Shown: piece after piece, positions 7,004-15,047 of the stretch
How the letters are laid out: each line of letters starts with the position of its first letter
How positions within the stretch are numbered: the stretch's first letter is position 1
Assembly: GCA_022508735.1 (NCBI GenBank)
Contig: JAFLUQ010000043.1
Span: 1-15,724 of the forward strand
Origin: Oscillospiraceae bacterium
GTDB lineage: Bacteria > Bacillota > Clostridia > UMGS1883
Direction of reading: 5' to 3'
DNA: 15,724 nucleotides
Translations under genes and position numbers: made by a program
The notes under the pieces: generated by a model
What the model was told of the DNA's origin: nothing
The model's database searches: none
Seen by the model: only the letters and a program-made list of their open reading frames with translations

Positions 7004-8473
7004 ATGAGCAAAGCAATAAACCCGATGCTGCTGTGCGATTTCTATAAAACGGTGCACAGCGACATGATAAACCCGGCGATGACAAAGTCCATGTCGTACT
7101 ACACGCCGAGAATGAGCCGCGTGAAGAGATGGGATAAGGTCGTGATGTTCGGGCTGCAGATGTTTCTAAAAACCTGGCTTATAGACTATTTCAACGAGAA
7201 CTTTTTCGGTCTCAGTGAGGCCGAGGTGCTTGAGGAATACCAAAGAGTGCTTGACGCCGCCCTCGGCAAGGGAGTTTACAGCACTGAAAAAATCAAAAAG
7301 CTTCACCGGCTGGGCTATCTGCCGATAGAAATAATCGCTCTTCCCGAGGGGACTATGGTGCCCGTGCACATACCGATGTTCGGCATCACAAATACACACG
7401 ATGACTTCGCATGGCTCCCGCAGGCCCTTGAAAGCCTTATATCGGCTGAAATGTGGTACCCGCAGATCACGGCGACGGTCGGCAAAACCTACAGAGACAT
7501 TGTGAATAAGTATTACGGCGAAACTGTTGACGACGATGTTCCGAGGGCAAAAGCGCTGGGCGCCTTCGACTTCAGAGGCGATATGTGTGTTGACGCCGCC
7601 TTAAAGGCCGGCGCGGGCTGGTGCCTGTCGTTCCTCAACACCGCCACTGTTCCGGCAATTCCGTACCTCGAGGCTATGTTCAACTGTGACTGCACAAAGG
7701 AGCCTGTGGCCTACGGCTCAGTTTCGACCGAGCATTTTGTGATGTGCTCCAATTACGCGGTCGACGGAGACGAGATCACCTTCCTTCGTAAAATGCTCAC
7801 AGAGCTCTACCCGAACACGAGCTTTTCCTGCGTGCTTGACAGCTATGACTATTGGAACGTGATCGACAACATTCTTCCCCAGCTTCACGACGAGATCATG
7901 GCGCATAACGGCTGTATGCTGATGCGCGGCGACTCCGGCGACTGCGTTGAGGTCGTCACAAAAACCGTGTTTAAGCTCTGGGAGCAGTTTGGCGGCACAA
8001 TTAATTCCAAGGGCTATAAGGTGCTCGACCCGCACGTAAAGGCGATCTACGGCGACAGCATCACCGTTCAGAGGTGCGAGGAGATCTATGAGATTTTGAA
8101 AAATGCCGGCTTTGCCTGCTCCAACGTGGCTCTCGGCGTCGGCTCGTTCTCGATGCACTGCATTGAGGAGGACGATATTTTAAAGCCCTTCACAAGAGAC
8201 ACCTTCAGCTCCTGCATAAAGGCCTGCTACGCCGAGGTGGACGGCAAGTGTTACCCTGTGTTTAAAAATCCCAAGGACGGCGGCTTTAAAAAGAGCCAGA
8301 AGGGCCTCTGCTACGTCTATGAGGAGAACGGGGAATTAAAATACAAGGACGAATACACCTCAGAAAATATTCCCGACGGCAATCTTCTTGAGGTAGTATT
8401 CAGGGACGGTAAGCTTATTAAGGACTACACTCTTGATGAAATAAGACAAAATTTGAATGGCGGTGAATTTTAA
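7004..8473 (+). CDS. NAMPT-fold nicotinamide/nicotinate phosphoribosyltransferase
   Basis: This 489-residue protein has the length and fold motifs of nicotinamide phosphoribosyltransferase, which joins a pyridine base to PRPP. Recognisable segments are LLCDFYKTVHSD near the start, LPIEIIALPEG (106-116), FDFRG (188-192), STEHF with the catalytic His244, RGDSGD (308-313) and NSKGYKVLDP (334-343). By hand alignment to human NAMPT, Phe190 and Arg191 match Phe193 and Arg196, and His244 matches His247. Ala214 takes the place of Asp219, the residue that selects nicotinamide over nicotinate. The phosphate-binding GSGGG of NAMPT is replaced by GVGSFS (378-383). With pncA and nadE in the same operon, a nicotinate substrate is plausible. 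The start at 7004 follows GGAG (6991-6994); an ATG at 6968 lies inside the upstream gene. The stop overlaps the nadE start (TAATG). Confidence 0.88.
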   Translation: MSKAINPMLLCDFYKTVHSDMINPAMTKSMSYYTPRMSRVKRWDKVVMFGLQMFLKTWLIDYFNENFFGLSEAEVLEEYQRVLDAALGKGVYSTEKIKKLHRLGYLPIEIIALPEGTMVPVHIPMFGITNTHDDFAWLPQALESLISAEMWYPQITATVGKTYRDIVNKYYGETVDDDVPRAKALGAFDFRGDMCVDAALKAGAGWCLSFLNTATVPAIPYLEAMFNCDCTKEPVAYGSVSTEHFVMCSNYAVDGDEITFLRKMLTELYPNTSFSCVLDSYDYWNVIDNILPQLHDEIMAHNGCMLMRGDSGDCVEVVTKTVFKLWEQFGGTINSKGYKVLDPHVKAIYGDSITVQRCEEIYEILKNAGFACSNVALGVGSFSMHCIEEDDILKPFTRDTFSSCIKACYAEVDGKCYPVFKNPKDGGFKKSQKGLCYVYEENGELKYKDEYTSENIPDGNLLEVVFRDGKLIKDYTLDEIRQNLNGGEF

Positions 8474-9204
8474 TGTTTGATGCTCTTAAGGTAAAAAATG
8501 AATGCGTGGCATGGATCAGGGAATTCTTTGAGAAGAACGGCCCCTCCTGCAACGCGGTGGTCGGAATATCCGGCGGAAAAGACAGCTCCATCGTGGCCGC
8601 CCTGTGTGTTGAGGCTCTGGGGAAGGACAGGGTCATAGGCGTTTTGATGCCTCAGGGAGAACAGCACGATATCGACATGGCCTATATGCTTGTGGACCAC
8701 CTCGGAATAAAGCACTACGAGGTCAATATCAAAGACGCGGTAGACGCTGTGCTTAACCACATGCCGAAGGAACTGAGCATAACGGATCAGACCAGAATGA
8801 ACCTTCCGGCGCGTATCAGAATGTCAACGCTTTACGCGGTGAGCCAGTCCGTAAACGGCCGTGTTGCCAATACCTGCAATATGTCGGAGGACTGGGTGGG
8901 CTATTCCACAAGGTACGGCGACGCCGCGGGCGATTTTTCGCCTGTATCTCATATTACGGTGACAGAAATGAAGGAAATAGGCTATTTACTGGGGCTGCCG
9001 AAGGCTTTGGTAGATAAAACTCCCATCGACGGCCTTTGCGGAAAAACCGATGAAGAAAATCTCGGCTTCACTTATGCCGAGCTTGATGTATATATCCGCA
9101 CCGGCGTGATCGCCGACGAGAGAAAGAAAGAGATCATTGACAAAAAGCATGAGGCAAATCTGTTCAAGCTTCAGCTTATGCCCAGCTTTGAATATGAAGG
9201 CTGA
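8473..9204 (+). CDS. nadE: NAD synthetase, ammonia-dependent type
   Basis: NadE amidates nicotinate adenine dinucleotide to NAD, using ATP; at 243 residues this form lacks the glutaminase domain and should use free ammonia. The N-type ATP-pyrophosphatase loop SGGKDSS (33-39) is intact. The other family motifs are visible: NLPARIRMSTLY (110-121), NTCNMSEDWVGYSTRYGD (133-150) and KTPIDGLCGKTDEENLG (182-198). The start codon overlaps the previous stop by one base (TAATG), so translation is coupled to the NAMPT-fold protein. It is the last gene of the operon and is followed 38 bp later by a strong terminator. Its presence says that the operon makes the nicotinate form of the dinucleotide at least part of the time, consistent with pncA upstream. 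No nicotinate-nucleotide adenylyltransferase is in the window. Confidence 0.95.
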   Translation: MFDALKVKNECVAWIREFFEKNGPSCNAVVGISGGKDSSIVAALCVEALGKDRVIGVLMPQGEQHDIDMAYMLVDHLGIKHYEVNIKDAVDAVLNHMPKELSITDQTRMNLPARIRMSTLYAVSQSVNGRVANTCNMSEDWVGYSTRYGDAAGDFSPVSHITVTEMKEIGYLLGLPKALVDKTPIDGLCGKTDEENLGFTYAELDVYIRTGVIADERKKEIIDKKHEANLFKLQLMPSFEYEG

Positions 9205-9242
9205 GGTGCCGTGGTGAATTATAGTTTATCATTATAAATAAT

Positions 9243-9275
9243 GGGCCGTTGCTTTATTGCAGCGGCCCTTATTTT
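9243..9275 (+). terminator. Intrinsic terminator of the NAD operon
   Basis: A 10-bp stem (9243-9252/9259-9268, one G-T wobble) with a 6-nt loop is followed by TTATTTT. It closes the + strand NAD operon 38 bp after nadE. The stop codon of the convergent - strand GH115 gene lies in its T-tract, and the AT-rich flank on the other side suggests it can act in both directions. Confidence 0.9.
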
Positions 9276-12198
9276 ACTCAATATTATTGGGGCTCTCCTC
9301 CGGCCCAAGCAAGGATTTGGGGATAGCTCCGCTTTCGGTTTCGATCACAATGCGGTCGAAAATCATACCGGGGTCGAGCCTGTAAACAAAGATGTCGTGC
9401 CACCCCGGCGAATCAACCTTCAAAGTAAATTCCAGCGGCTCGGTCATGCGCATAATGTTTGTCTTCCAGCTGCCCGAGGTAGCGGCGTTGCCGCACAAAA
9501 GCTGCGGCTTTTTGCCGTCAAGCCCTATTGCCATGCGGCAAAACCGGGGGCTTCCATCGTCGTTCTTGCCCTCGTTAAGCGTGGGAATGCGGTAAAGCGC
9601 CCCCTTGAAGCTGCCGGCAGAGCTGAAGTACACATGATAGCGGAGCCTTGCGTTACTCCCCACATTCTCGGAGGGTTTGGCGTCAAAGGGCACGGCCGTC
9701 ATGGCGCCTCCCCGGCGGCCTGCGTTGTTCACGAGTATCCACTCGTCGCCCTCGCCCCTTATGCTTTCGCTGAAACGCTCAGCCGCTATAACTACGGCCC
9801 CGTTCGCCTCGATATGTGACGGGCCGTCAAACTCCGTATTGTTTACGGCGGCCTTCACCGGTATCCGGGCTGTGCCAACGGTTATCTCCCCTTCCGCGGA
9901 GGCCGTGAGTCCGCTCCAATCCACGCTGACGGCAATCCTCTCCTCACTGTCTGTCTCTCCCTCGGCTTTGGAGAGAACTATCCAATCGGGAGCGGCTATG
10001 CGCCAGCTCTCTTTTTTTATGCCTTTGGCGAACACATCAATATACTCGGTATTCCCCGCCTTGGAATCAAAGCGCAGCACCTCGGCGCTGTCTACGCCGA
10101 GGCCGCCTGTCGGCTCCGGTATCTTATACCGGTCATCGTGAACCAGCAGCACGCCCTCGTTCATATTGTAGTAGGTAACGGGGTGGTCGTAATTTATGAC
10201 CTTGGTCCACTTGTCGCCGTTAAGGCTCCAGAACCTCCTCTGCTCCGCAGGAATGCGGTCACGGGCGGCCTTGGACAATTCCATATACCTTTTTGCGCTG
10301 TTATACCTCCCCTGCCTTGCCGCAAGGTTGTTTTTCCAAAGATAAACATATTCCTCGGCCACGTCGCGGTAGCTTATTATGTGGTAATACAGCTGCTGAT
10401 AAAAGGCATCGCGGCCCTCGCCGTCGAGCTTATCATATATCTCCCCTGCGGCGGAAACCATAGCGTTGCACTTTTCCACCAGCCGACTGCCCTCGTCATT
10501 CTCGCTTTTTACGCTGAAGGGAAAGAGCATTTCCTCGCTGAAGTAGGGGTTGTTCACGTCCGAAGGGTTTTCGTGGCCGAAGAACTCGGCCTTTTTTATT
10601 CCGCCCAGATGATAGAACTCCGCGGCAAGACCGGCGATTTTTTCGGCGGCCATATCGTCCGCATAAAAATCGCGCTTTGCGTGCTCCTTTAGATATTCCT
10701 CTATGTAGTCGCAGTCATATTTGGCGGCGTCCCACGCGGTTTTAAGAAACAGCTCTGTCACTATGTCGCCGGGCTTTATGTCGCCCACGTTCAATATCCA
10801 GTAGCTTCTCATGCCGCAGTCAATGGCCCGGCGGAGCTGGTGGCTCATATAAAAGATCTGCGTGGAATTGAGCCACAGATAGCTTTTGGGGCTAAACCAG
10901 CTCCAATAGGAGGAGTGATAGTAGATGCCGCAGCCGCCGCTTCTTTTCCGCTCGGCCTCGGTGGGAGTCTGGCGAAGATTGCCGTAGTTATCTTCGGCCC
11001 ACATGAGTATAACGTCGTCGGGTATTTCCGCCGCAAGGCCGGCGTTATATATATCCGCCATGCCCTTGTATGGGATAAACACCTGCGCCGCGGCAGTCTC
11101 GCTGCCGTAAACCTCACGGATAAGCTTTCTCTGCTCACGGATAACGTCTGCCATCATATTAACCTTGCTGCCTCCGTATGCGCTAAGGTCTTTGGTCTCG
11201 GCGTCGCCGTCGTGAATTCCCCTTATGCCGAGAGCGAGAATGCTTTCAAAGCCCTTGTTGGTCTCAAGCCGTTCCTTCCAGTAGCCTAAGATGGCCTCTT
11301 TGTTCTGCGTATAGTCAAAGGAGCAGCCGTCCCTCCAGTCGTAGTCGCTTTTGTGACGCTCGCAGAAGTCGCCCCACTCGCCCACGTTGCAGCGCAGCAT
11401 CATTTCGCAGTGAGACGAGGCCATGATTATGCCGTACTTAGCCGCCTCCTTGGCGTTTACGGGAATTCCGTTTTCGTCCTTGGCCACGTTAAAGGCGGTA
11501 GTGCCCTCGTGCATTGCCGGCCAGAGAGTGTTTGCCCGAAGGCGCAGGAGCAGCTCAAAAATGCGGCGATAGAGGTTCACGTCGGGAGTGCCGTTCTCTG
11601 TGGGGAACTTTTCCTTCGCCCAGTCGATGAGCCGCTCCTCGTCGTTAATGAAAATGCCGCGGTATTTAACGTCGGGGCCTTTGTCTGTAAGGGCGGTTCT
11701 ATAGTCAACGGCTATTCTCTCCCTCACCTTAACGCCAACGTCGCTGAACCAATACCAGGGCGAAACGCCTATCTCCTCACTGAGGGCGTAAATTCCGTAT
11801 ATGGTTCCTCTCACGTCGCTGCCTGCGATAACAAGAGACTCGCCGACCTGCTTTATTACAAAGGCCTCCCATCTGCCCTCAATGGCCTCGGCCTCGCTGA
11901 GCTTGCCGCTGTTCATATATGAGCGAATTATTTCACTGCCAATAGTTCCCACAACAATTCCGCTGCCGCTGCTTTTAAGCCCCGGAGTTTTGTTTTTATC
12001 GGCCCTACTTAGCCGCTCCGCCTGCATTTCGGAATTGTCGATAAAGGTGCGGGAAATATCCGTGAAGCTTAGCGCCCCCGTGACCATAGCTATGTCCTGC
12101 CTGAGATCCCCCGCCGCGCGGCGCAGCTCTGCCGGGGCCGCTTCGTCAAGGATTATCGGCACTGCTTTTGAGCCGCCATAGATAACGAATTTTTCCAT
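9274..12198 (-). CDS. GH115 xylan alpha-1,2-glucuronidase, intracellular
   Basis: GH115 enzymes remove (4-O-methyl-)glucuronic acid side chains from glucuronoxylan, including internal ones. The 974-residue protein matches the family throughout its catalytic half: GIFINDEE (181-188), LWPAMH (225-230), SSHCEMM (261-267), GIRGIHDGD (324-332), ILMWAEDNYGNLRQ (397-410) and GGCGIYYHSSYW (421-432). A C-terminal beta-rich domain typical of the family runs to the end. There is no signal peptide, so it should act in the cytoplasm on imported oligosaccharides. The start at 12198 follows GGGGAG (complement of 12205-12210); an ATG at 12249 would add 17 residues with no better site. The released glucuronate fits the uxaC pathway at the left of the window. 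It lies 88 bp after the PL11 lyase gene and is probably transcribed from that promoter, though the two enzymes act on different polymers. Confidence 0.93.
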   Translation of the reverse strand: MEKFVIYGGSKAVPIILDEAAPAELRRAAGDLRQDIAMVTGALSFTDISRTFIDNSEMQAERLSRADKNKTPGLKSSGSGIVVGTIGSEIIRSYMNSGKLSEAEAIEGRWEAFVIKQVGESLVIAGSDVRGTIYGIYALSEEIGVSPWYWFSDVGVKVRERIAVDYRTALTDKGPDVKYRGIFINDEERLIDWAKEKFPTENGTPDVNLYRRIFELLLRLRANTLWPAMHEGTTAFNVAKDENGIPVNAKEAAKYGIIMASSHCEMMLRCNVGEWGDFCERHKSDYDWRDGCSFDYTQNKEAILGYWKERLETNKGFESILALGIRGIHDGDAETKDLSAYGGSKVNMMADVIREQRKLIREVYGSETAAAQVFIPYKGMADIYNAGLAAEIPDDVILMWAEDNYGNLRQTPTEAERKRSGGCGIYYHSSYWSWFSPKSYLWLNSTQIFYMSHQLRRAIDCGMRSYWILNVGDIKPGDIVTELFLKTAWDAAKYDCDYIEEYLKEHAKRDFYADDMAAEKIAGLAAEFYHLGGIKKAEFFGHENPSDVNNPYFSEEMLFPFSVKSENDEGSRLVEKCNAMVSAAGEIYDKLDGEGRDAFYQQLYYHIISYRDVAEEYVYLWKNNLAARQGRYNSAKRYMELSKAARDRIPAEQRRFWSLNGDKWTKVINYDHPVTYYNMNEGVLLVHDDRYKIPEPTGGLGVDSAEVLRFDSKAGNTEYIDVFAKGIKKESWRIAAPDWIVLSKAEGETDSEERIAVSVDWSGLTASAEGEITVGTARIPVKAAVNNTEFDGPSHIEANGAVVIAAERFSESIRGEGDEWILVNNAGRRGGAMTAVPFDAKPSENVGSNARLRYHVYFSSAGSFKGALYRIPTLNEGKNDDGSPRFCRMAIGLDGKKPQLLCGNAATSGSWKTNIMRMTEPLEFTLKVDSPGWHDIFVYRLDPGMIFDRIVIETESGAIPKSLLGPEESPNNIE

Positions 12199-12212
12199 TT
12201 TATACTCCCCTT

Positions 12213-12242
12213 TTTTCGGCCGGCCACGTGCCGCCACACTAC
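12213..12242 (+). repeat. Short repeat, copy C, shared with the leader of the hexuronate genes
   Basis: Between the PL11 and GH115 genes, a stretch reading TTTTTTCGGCCGGCC, then a short variable part, then CCACACTACAA, nearly matches 114-150 (copy A's tail). The order and spacing are the same apart from one or two bases. It lies on the + strand while the flanking genes are on the - strand, so it is reversed relative to transcription compared with copy A. Only the tail of copy A is present; the hairpin part is missing. Confidence 0.6.
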
Positions 12243-12286
12243 AATGCAAGTTTTTTTCATCACTTTCTCAGGGGCTTTTGGTTATA

Positions 12287-14842
12287 TCAATCCAAAGGCA
12301 GAAGCCCACTCTCATAAACGAACAGAGGAGTGTTTCTTCTTGTGACGGTTATCGTTCCCGTGGAGCCGTCCCAGTCTACAAGCAGGCCAAGGGCCTCGCT
12401 GAGCGCGCGCAGAGGAACCATAGTTCTGTCGCTTTCTATCACGGGCGCGGTCTCCATTGTGCGCGCCTCGCCGTTCACTGTGTACTCAGTGCTGCCTATG
12501 GTCATGACAACGGTCTTGTCGGCTGCCACAGCCGTTACGACGCCGTCCTCATAGTCCACCTTGGCCCCCATAGCGTCGCCTATAAATCTGAGGGGCACAA
12601 GGGTGCGGTCTTCGCTCACGAAGGGTGCGGCGTCAAGGCCGTAGAGCATTCCGTTCACTCTCGCCGTAGAAGAGCCGACTCTCAGCTCGGCTATGTCGCC
12701 AAGGTAATAGCCGATGTGCGGCGGCTGGTTATAGCTGGAGTTCTGCCACACTACTCCCATGCGGTAAACGTGGTCAGTCATCAGGGAGGGAAGGGCAAAG
12801 TCACTCGCCGCTGTGGTCGTAAATATGCGAATGGCGCTGTTGTCGGCCTTTCTGTATATTACCTCTTCCCGCCAGTCGCCGAAGATATCCGCCGTCAGGC
12901 AGGGGTTGCTCTTTGTGCCGTTGTTGGACGCACAGTCGTATTCGGCAGCGTCAAAAAGAGCAATATACTCGCCCTTGTCACTGTGACCGGCAATGCCTGT
13001 GCCGCCAAGGAGCTCGTCATAAAGATCGCCGTCCCAATAGATGCGGAAGTTCTGGCCATAGTCGCCCACGTCAGAAGCGTCCTCGCCAAAGGAGTTTATC
13101 CTCCGCGCACCGCTGCCCACATTTACAATGTAGCTGCCGCGGAAGGGACCGGCATTCACGATAATGCCGCGGCCTGTGTCCTTTGAGCCAGGTATGTCGT
13201 GAAGCACCTCGCCCGTAGCCGCGTCGAAGATCGTGAAGCCGTAGGGGCCGGACTCGTGGACCGTGAAAAACTCAAGGCCCTCGTGGCTCGGGTCAAAATC
13301 GCCGAGATGCATGGCGTCGCCGTGGCCCCTTCCCGAGCACCAGAGCACACTGCCGTCGTGGTCGATAGTCAGCGAGCCGAGGTAGATCTCGTCGCAGCCG
13401 TCATTGTCACCGTCGGCCACGGAAATATTGTGGTTGCCCTGACCTATGTATTTTTCGTTGCCCTCGTCCATAGTGTCGAAGCGCCAGTACTGTGTTATTT
13501 TTCCGTTTTCAAAGCTGTAGGCGGCGAGCACCGTTCTGCCGGGGCCGTTGTCGCGGCCGCCGTAGTAGCCCCGCTGGAACACCATATAGGGCTTTTCGCC
13601 GTCTAAGTACGCCACGCAGGCGTTATAGCGCTCGCTGCGGTTGCCGTAATTGTCGCCGAAGTAGTATGATGTTTCAAGGCCCACGTTCTGAGGGTCATAA
13701 TCCACCTTGTCTAAAAGCGCTCCGGTCTGCCCGTCAAAGACTGCGAGCCAAAGGGGGCCGGTGAGATTTCTGCCGCCGCCGTCTCGCCAGTCCTTCTCGC
13801 CGTCGCCTATCACGGCTCCGGTGCCGTCTATGGTGCCGTCGGAAATGCGCAGGGCCACCTCGGCCCTTCCGTCGCCGTCAAAATCGTAAACCACAAACTG
13901 GGTATCGTGAGCGCCGGCACGGATATTCTTGCCAAGGTCTATGCGCCAGAGCTGAGTGCCGTTAAGCTTATAGGCGTCAATAAACACGCGGCCCGTAGCG
14001 CCCGAGTTAGAGGCGTCCTTAGCATTGGAGGGGTCCCACTTTAGAACTATCTCCCATTCGCCGTCGCCGTCAAGGTCGCCCACGCTCGCGTCGTTCGGGC
14101 TGTAGGTGGGTGGCGCGGCGATCCGGTCGGCAAGGGCGGTGACCTCATCGGCGGGGGCCGCGGGGTCGTCGGCAACGCTGAAGACCGTTGCCCTTGCTAT
14201 CTCCTGAAGAGTTATAGCGCCCTCACCGTCAACCGAGAGATAGAGCTGGCTGTGCTTGTCTCTCATGTAATAGCCGCCCGGGGTCTCTTCAAAGCGGAAC
14301 TTCTGCCAGTCGCCGTTATTGTGGGAATAGGTGCCCACACCGGTGCCGGGCTCGGTAAGCGCATTGACAACGTCTATTACATTGCCGTCGGGGGCGGCAA
14401 AGAAGCAGTAGCCCTCGTCCGGGAAGGCGGCCCAGTTTACGTCCACACCCGGAACCAGCGTCCAGTCTGAGCCGATGTTCATTTCCGGGCCGCTCAGGGG
14501 CTTCACTGTGACGTGCCTGAGCTGCTGCTCCGCCTTTGTATATGGCACCGGCACTGAAACGGGAATCTCAAGGTACTGATCGCTCCAAACGGTGACGGCT
14601 TTGCCGTCTATGCTATACTCACCGCTGCCGTCGGCGCCGAGGTCGGTGTAGTTGGTAAGTTTTGTGGTGGCTATGGCCTCGCCGTCACGGTAGACGGTGT
14701 ATTCCCGGCCTGCTTCCTCCATAGGCCACGACAGGAACACGCCCTCGTCGGTCTTTACCGCCACAGGGCTGTTCTGGCCGTCGGCCATAGCGGGAACCGC
14801 CAGTATCAGCAGAGCCAAAAACGTCAGTAATAATTTTTTCAT
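12287..14842 (-). CDS. Secreted PL11 rhamnogalacturonan lyase with ricin-like insert and CuAO-N type C-terminus
   Basis: This 851-residue secreted enzyme should cleave the rhamnogalacturonan I backbone of pectin by beta-elimination, like Bacillus YesW/YesX. A signal peptide (about 1-20) precedes a fibronectin-like N-terminal part (24-100). The PL11 beta-propeller (about 248-718) has calcium-type loops GDLDGDGEWEI (255-265), YDFDGDGRAEV (319-329) and ADGDNDGCDEI (476-486), and the family hallmarks VLKWDPSN, WRIDLGKNIRAGAH, GQGNHN and GHGDAMHLGDFDP. Between these, at about 145-225, is an extra segment that reads like a ricin-type beta-trefoil portion (NVIDVVNA, NGDWQKFRFEE, YLSVDG), probably carbohydrate binding. 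The C-terminus (about 728-835) carries two VPLR-containing repeats of the copper-amine-oxidase-N type common on clostridial secreted proteins. The start follows an AGGGAAG site 8 nt upstream, and the gene has its own promoter. Confidence 0.93.
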   Translation of the reverse strand: MKKLLLTFLALLILAVPAMADGQNSPVAVKTDEGVFLSWPMEEAGREYTVYRDGEAIATTKLTNYTDLGADGSGEYSIDGKAVTVWSDQYLEIPVSVPVPYTKAEQQLRHVTVKPLSGPEMNIGSDWTLVPGVDVNWAAFPDEGYCFFAAPDGNVIDVVNALTEPGTGVGTYSHNNGDWQKFRFEETPGGYYMRDKHSQLYLSVDGEGAITLQEIARATVFSVADDPAAPADEVTALADRIAAPPTYSPNDASVGDLDGDGEWEIVLKWDPSNAKDASNSGATGRVFIDAYKLNGTQLWRIDLGKNIRAGAHDTQFVVYDFDGDGRAEVALRISDGTIDGTGAVIGDGEKDWRDGGGRNLTGPLWLAVFDGQTGALLDKVDYDPQNVGLETSYYFGDNYGNRSERYNACVAYLDGEKPYMVFQRGYYGGRDNGPGRTVLAAYSFENGKITQYWRFDTMDEGNEKYIGQGNHNISVADGDNDGCDEIYLGSLTIDHDGSVLWCSGRGHGDAMHLGDFDPSHEGLEFFTVHESGPYGFTIFDAATGEVLHDIPGSKDTGRGIIVNAGPFRGSYIVNVGSGARRINSFGEDASDVGDYGQNFRIYWDGDLYDELLGGTGIAGHSDKGEYIALFDAAEYDCASNNGTKSNPCLTADIFGDWREEVIYRKADNSAIRIFTTTAASDFALPSLMTDHVYRMGVVWQNSSYNQPPHIGYYLGDIAELRVGSSTARVNGMLYGLDAAPFVSEDRTLVPLRFIGDAMGAKVDYEDGVVTAVAADKTVVMTIGSTEYTVNGEARTMETAPVIESDRTMVPLRALSEALGLLVDWDGSTGTITVTRRNTPLFVYESGLLPLD

Positions 14843-14884
14843 TTCGCTTTCTTCCCTTCTTTTTTAATTAAATATCTTTTCTAT

Positions 14885-14913
14885 AGTATATAATTTTCAC
14901 CTGTGTTTGTCAA
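14885..14913 (-). promoter_or_regulatory. Sigma-A promoter of the PL11 lyase gene
   Basis: Read on the - strand, TTGACA (complement of 14908-14913) is followed after exactly 17 nt by TATACT (complement of 14885-14890), giving a perfect -35 and a 5-of-6 -10 box. The start codon is 43 bp downstream of the -10 box. It probably also serves the GH115 gene. No clear operator palindrome or catabolite-repression site stands out. Confidence 0.85.
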
Positions 14914-14968
14914 GCCTTTATCAACCCCGGCGCATAAGGCCGGAAGCGCCGCTTCACGCTCCGCCCAT

Positions 14969-15017
14969 GAAAATAGCCCGCAAATGCCGTAAATACCGGC
15001 ATCTGCGGGCTGTATTT
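14969..15017 (-). terminator. Strong, probably two-way terminator after paaK
   Basis: A long hairpin pairs 14975-14982 with 15004-15011 (8 bp), followed by a single mismatch and an inner 6-bp stem ATGCCG/CGGCAT. On the - strand the stem is followed by ATTTTC, which would end the paaK transcript just upstream of the PL11 promoter. On the + strand the hairpin is followed by TTTTTT, so it can also stop transcription from the left. Confidence 0.85.
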
Positions 15018-15047
15018 TTTAGCTGCGGTCACCCGTCAATATGGATA

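Noticed and set aside
12278..13186. Long + strand open frames opposite the PL11 and GH115 genes (for example 12278-13186, 11353-11922 and 9241-9819)
   Set aside because: They are antisense to well-supported genes, lack good ribosome binding sites and recognisable motifs, and are explained by the codon bias of the opposite strand.
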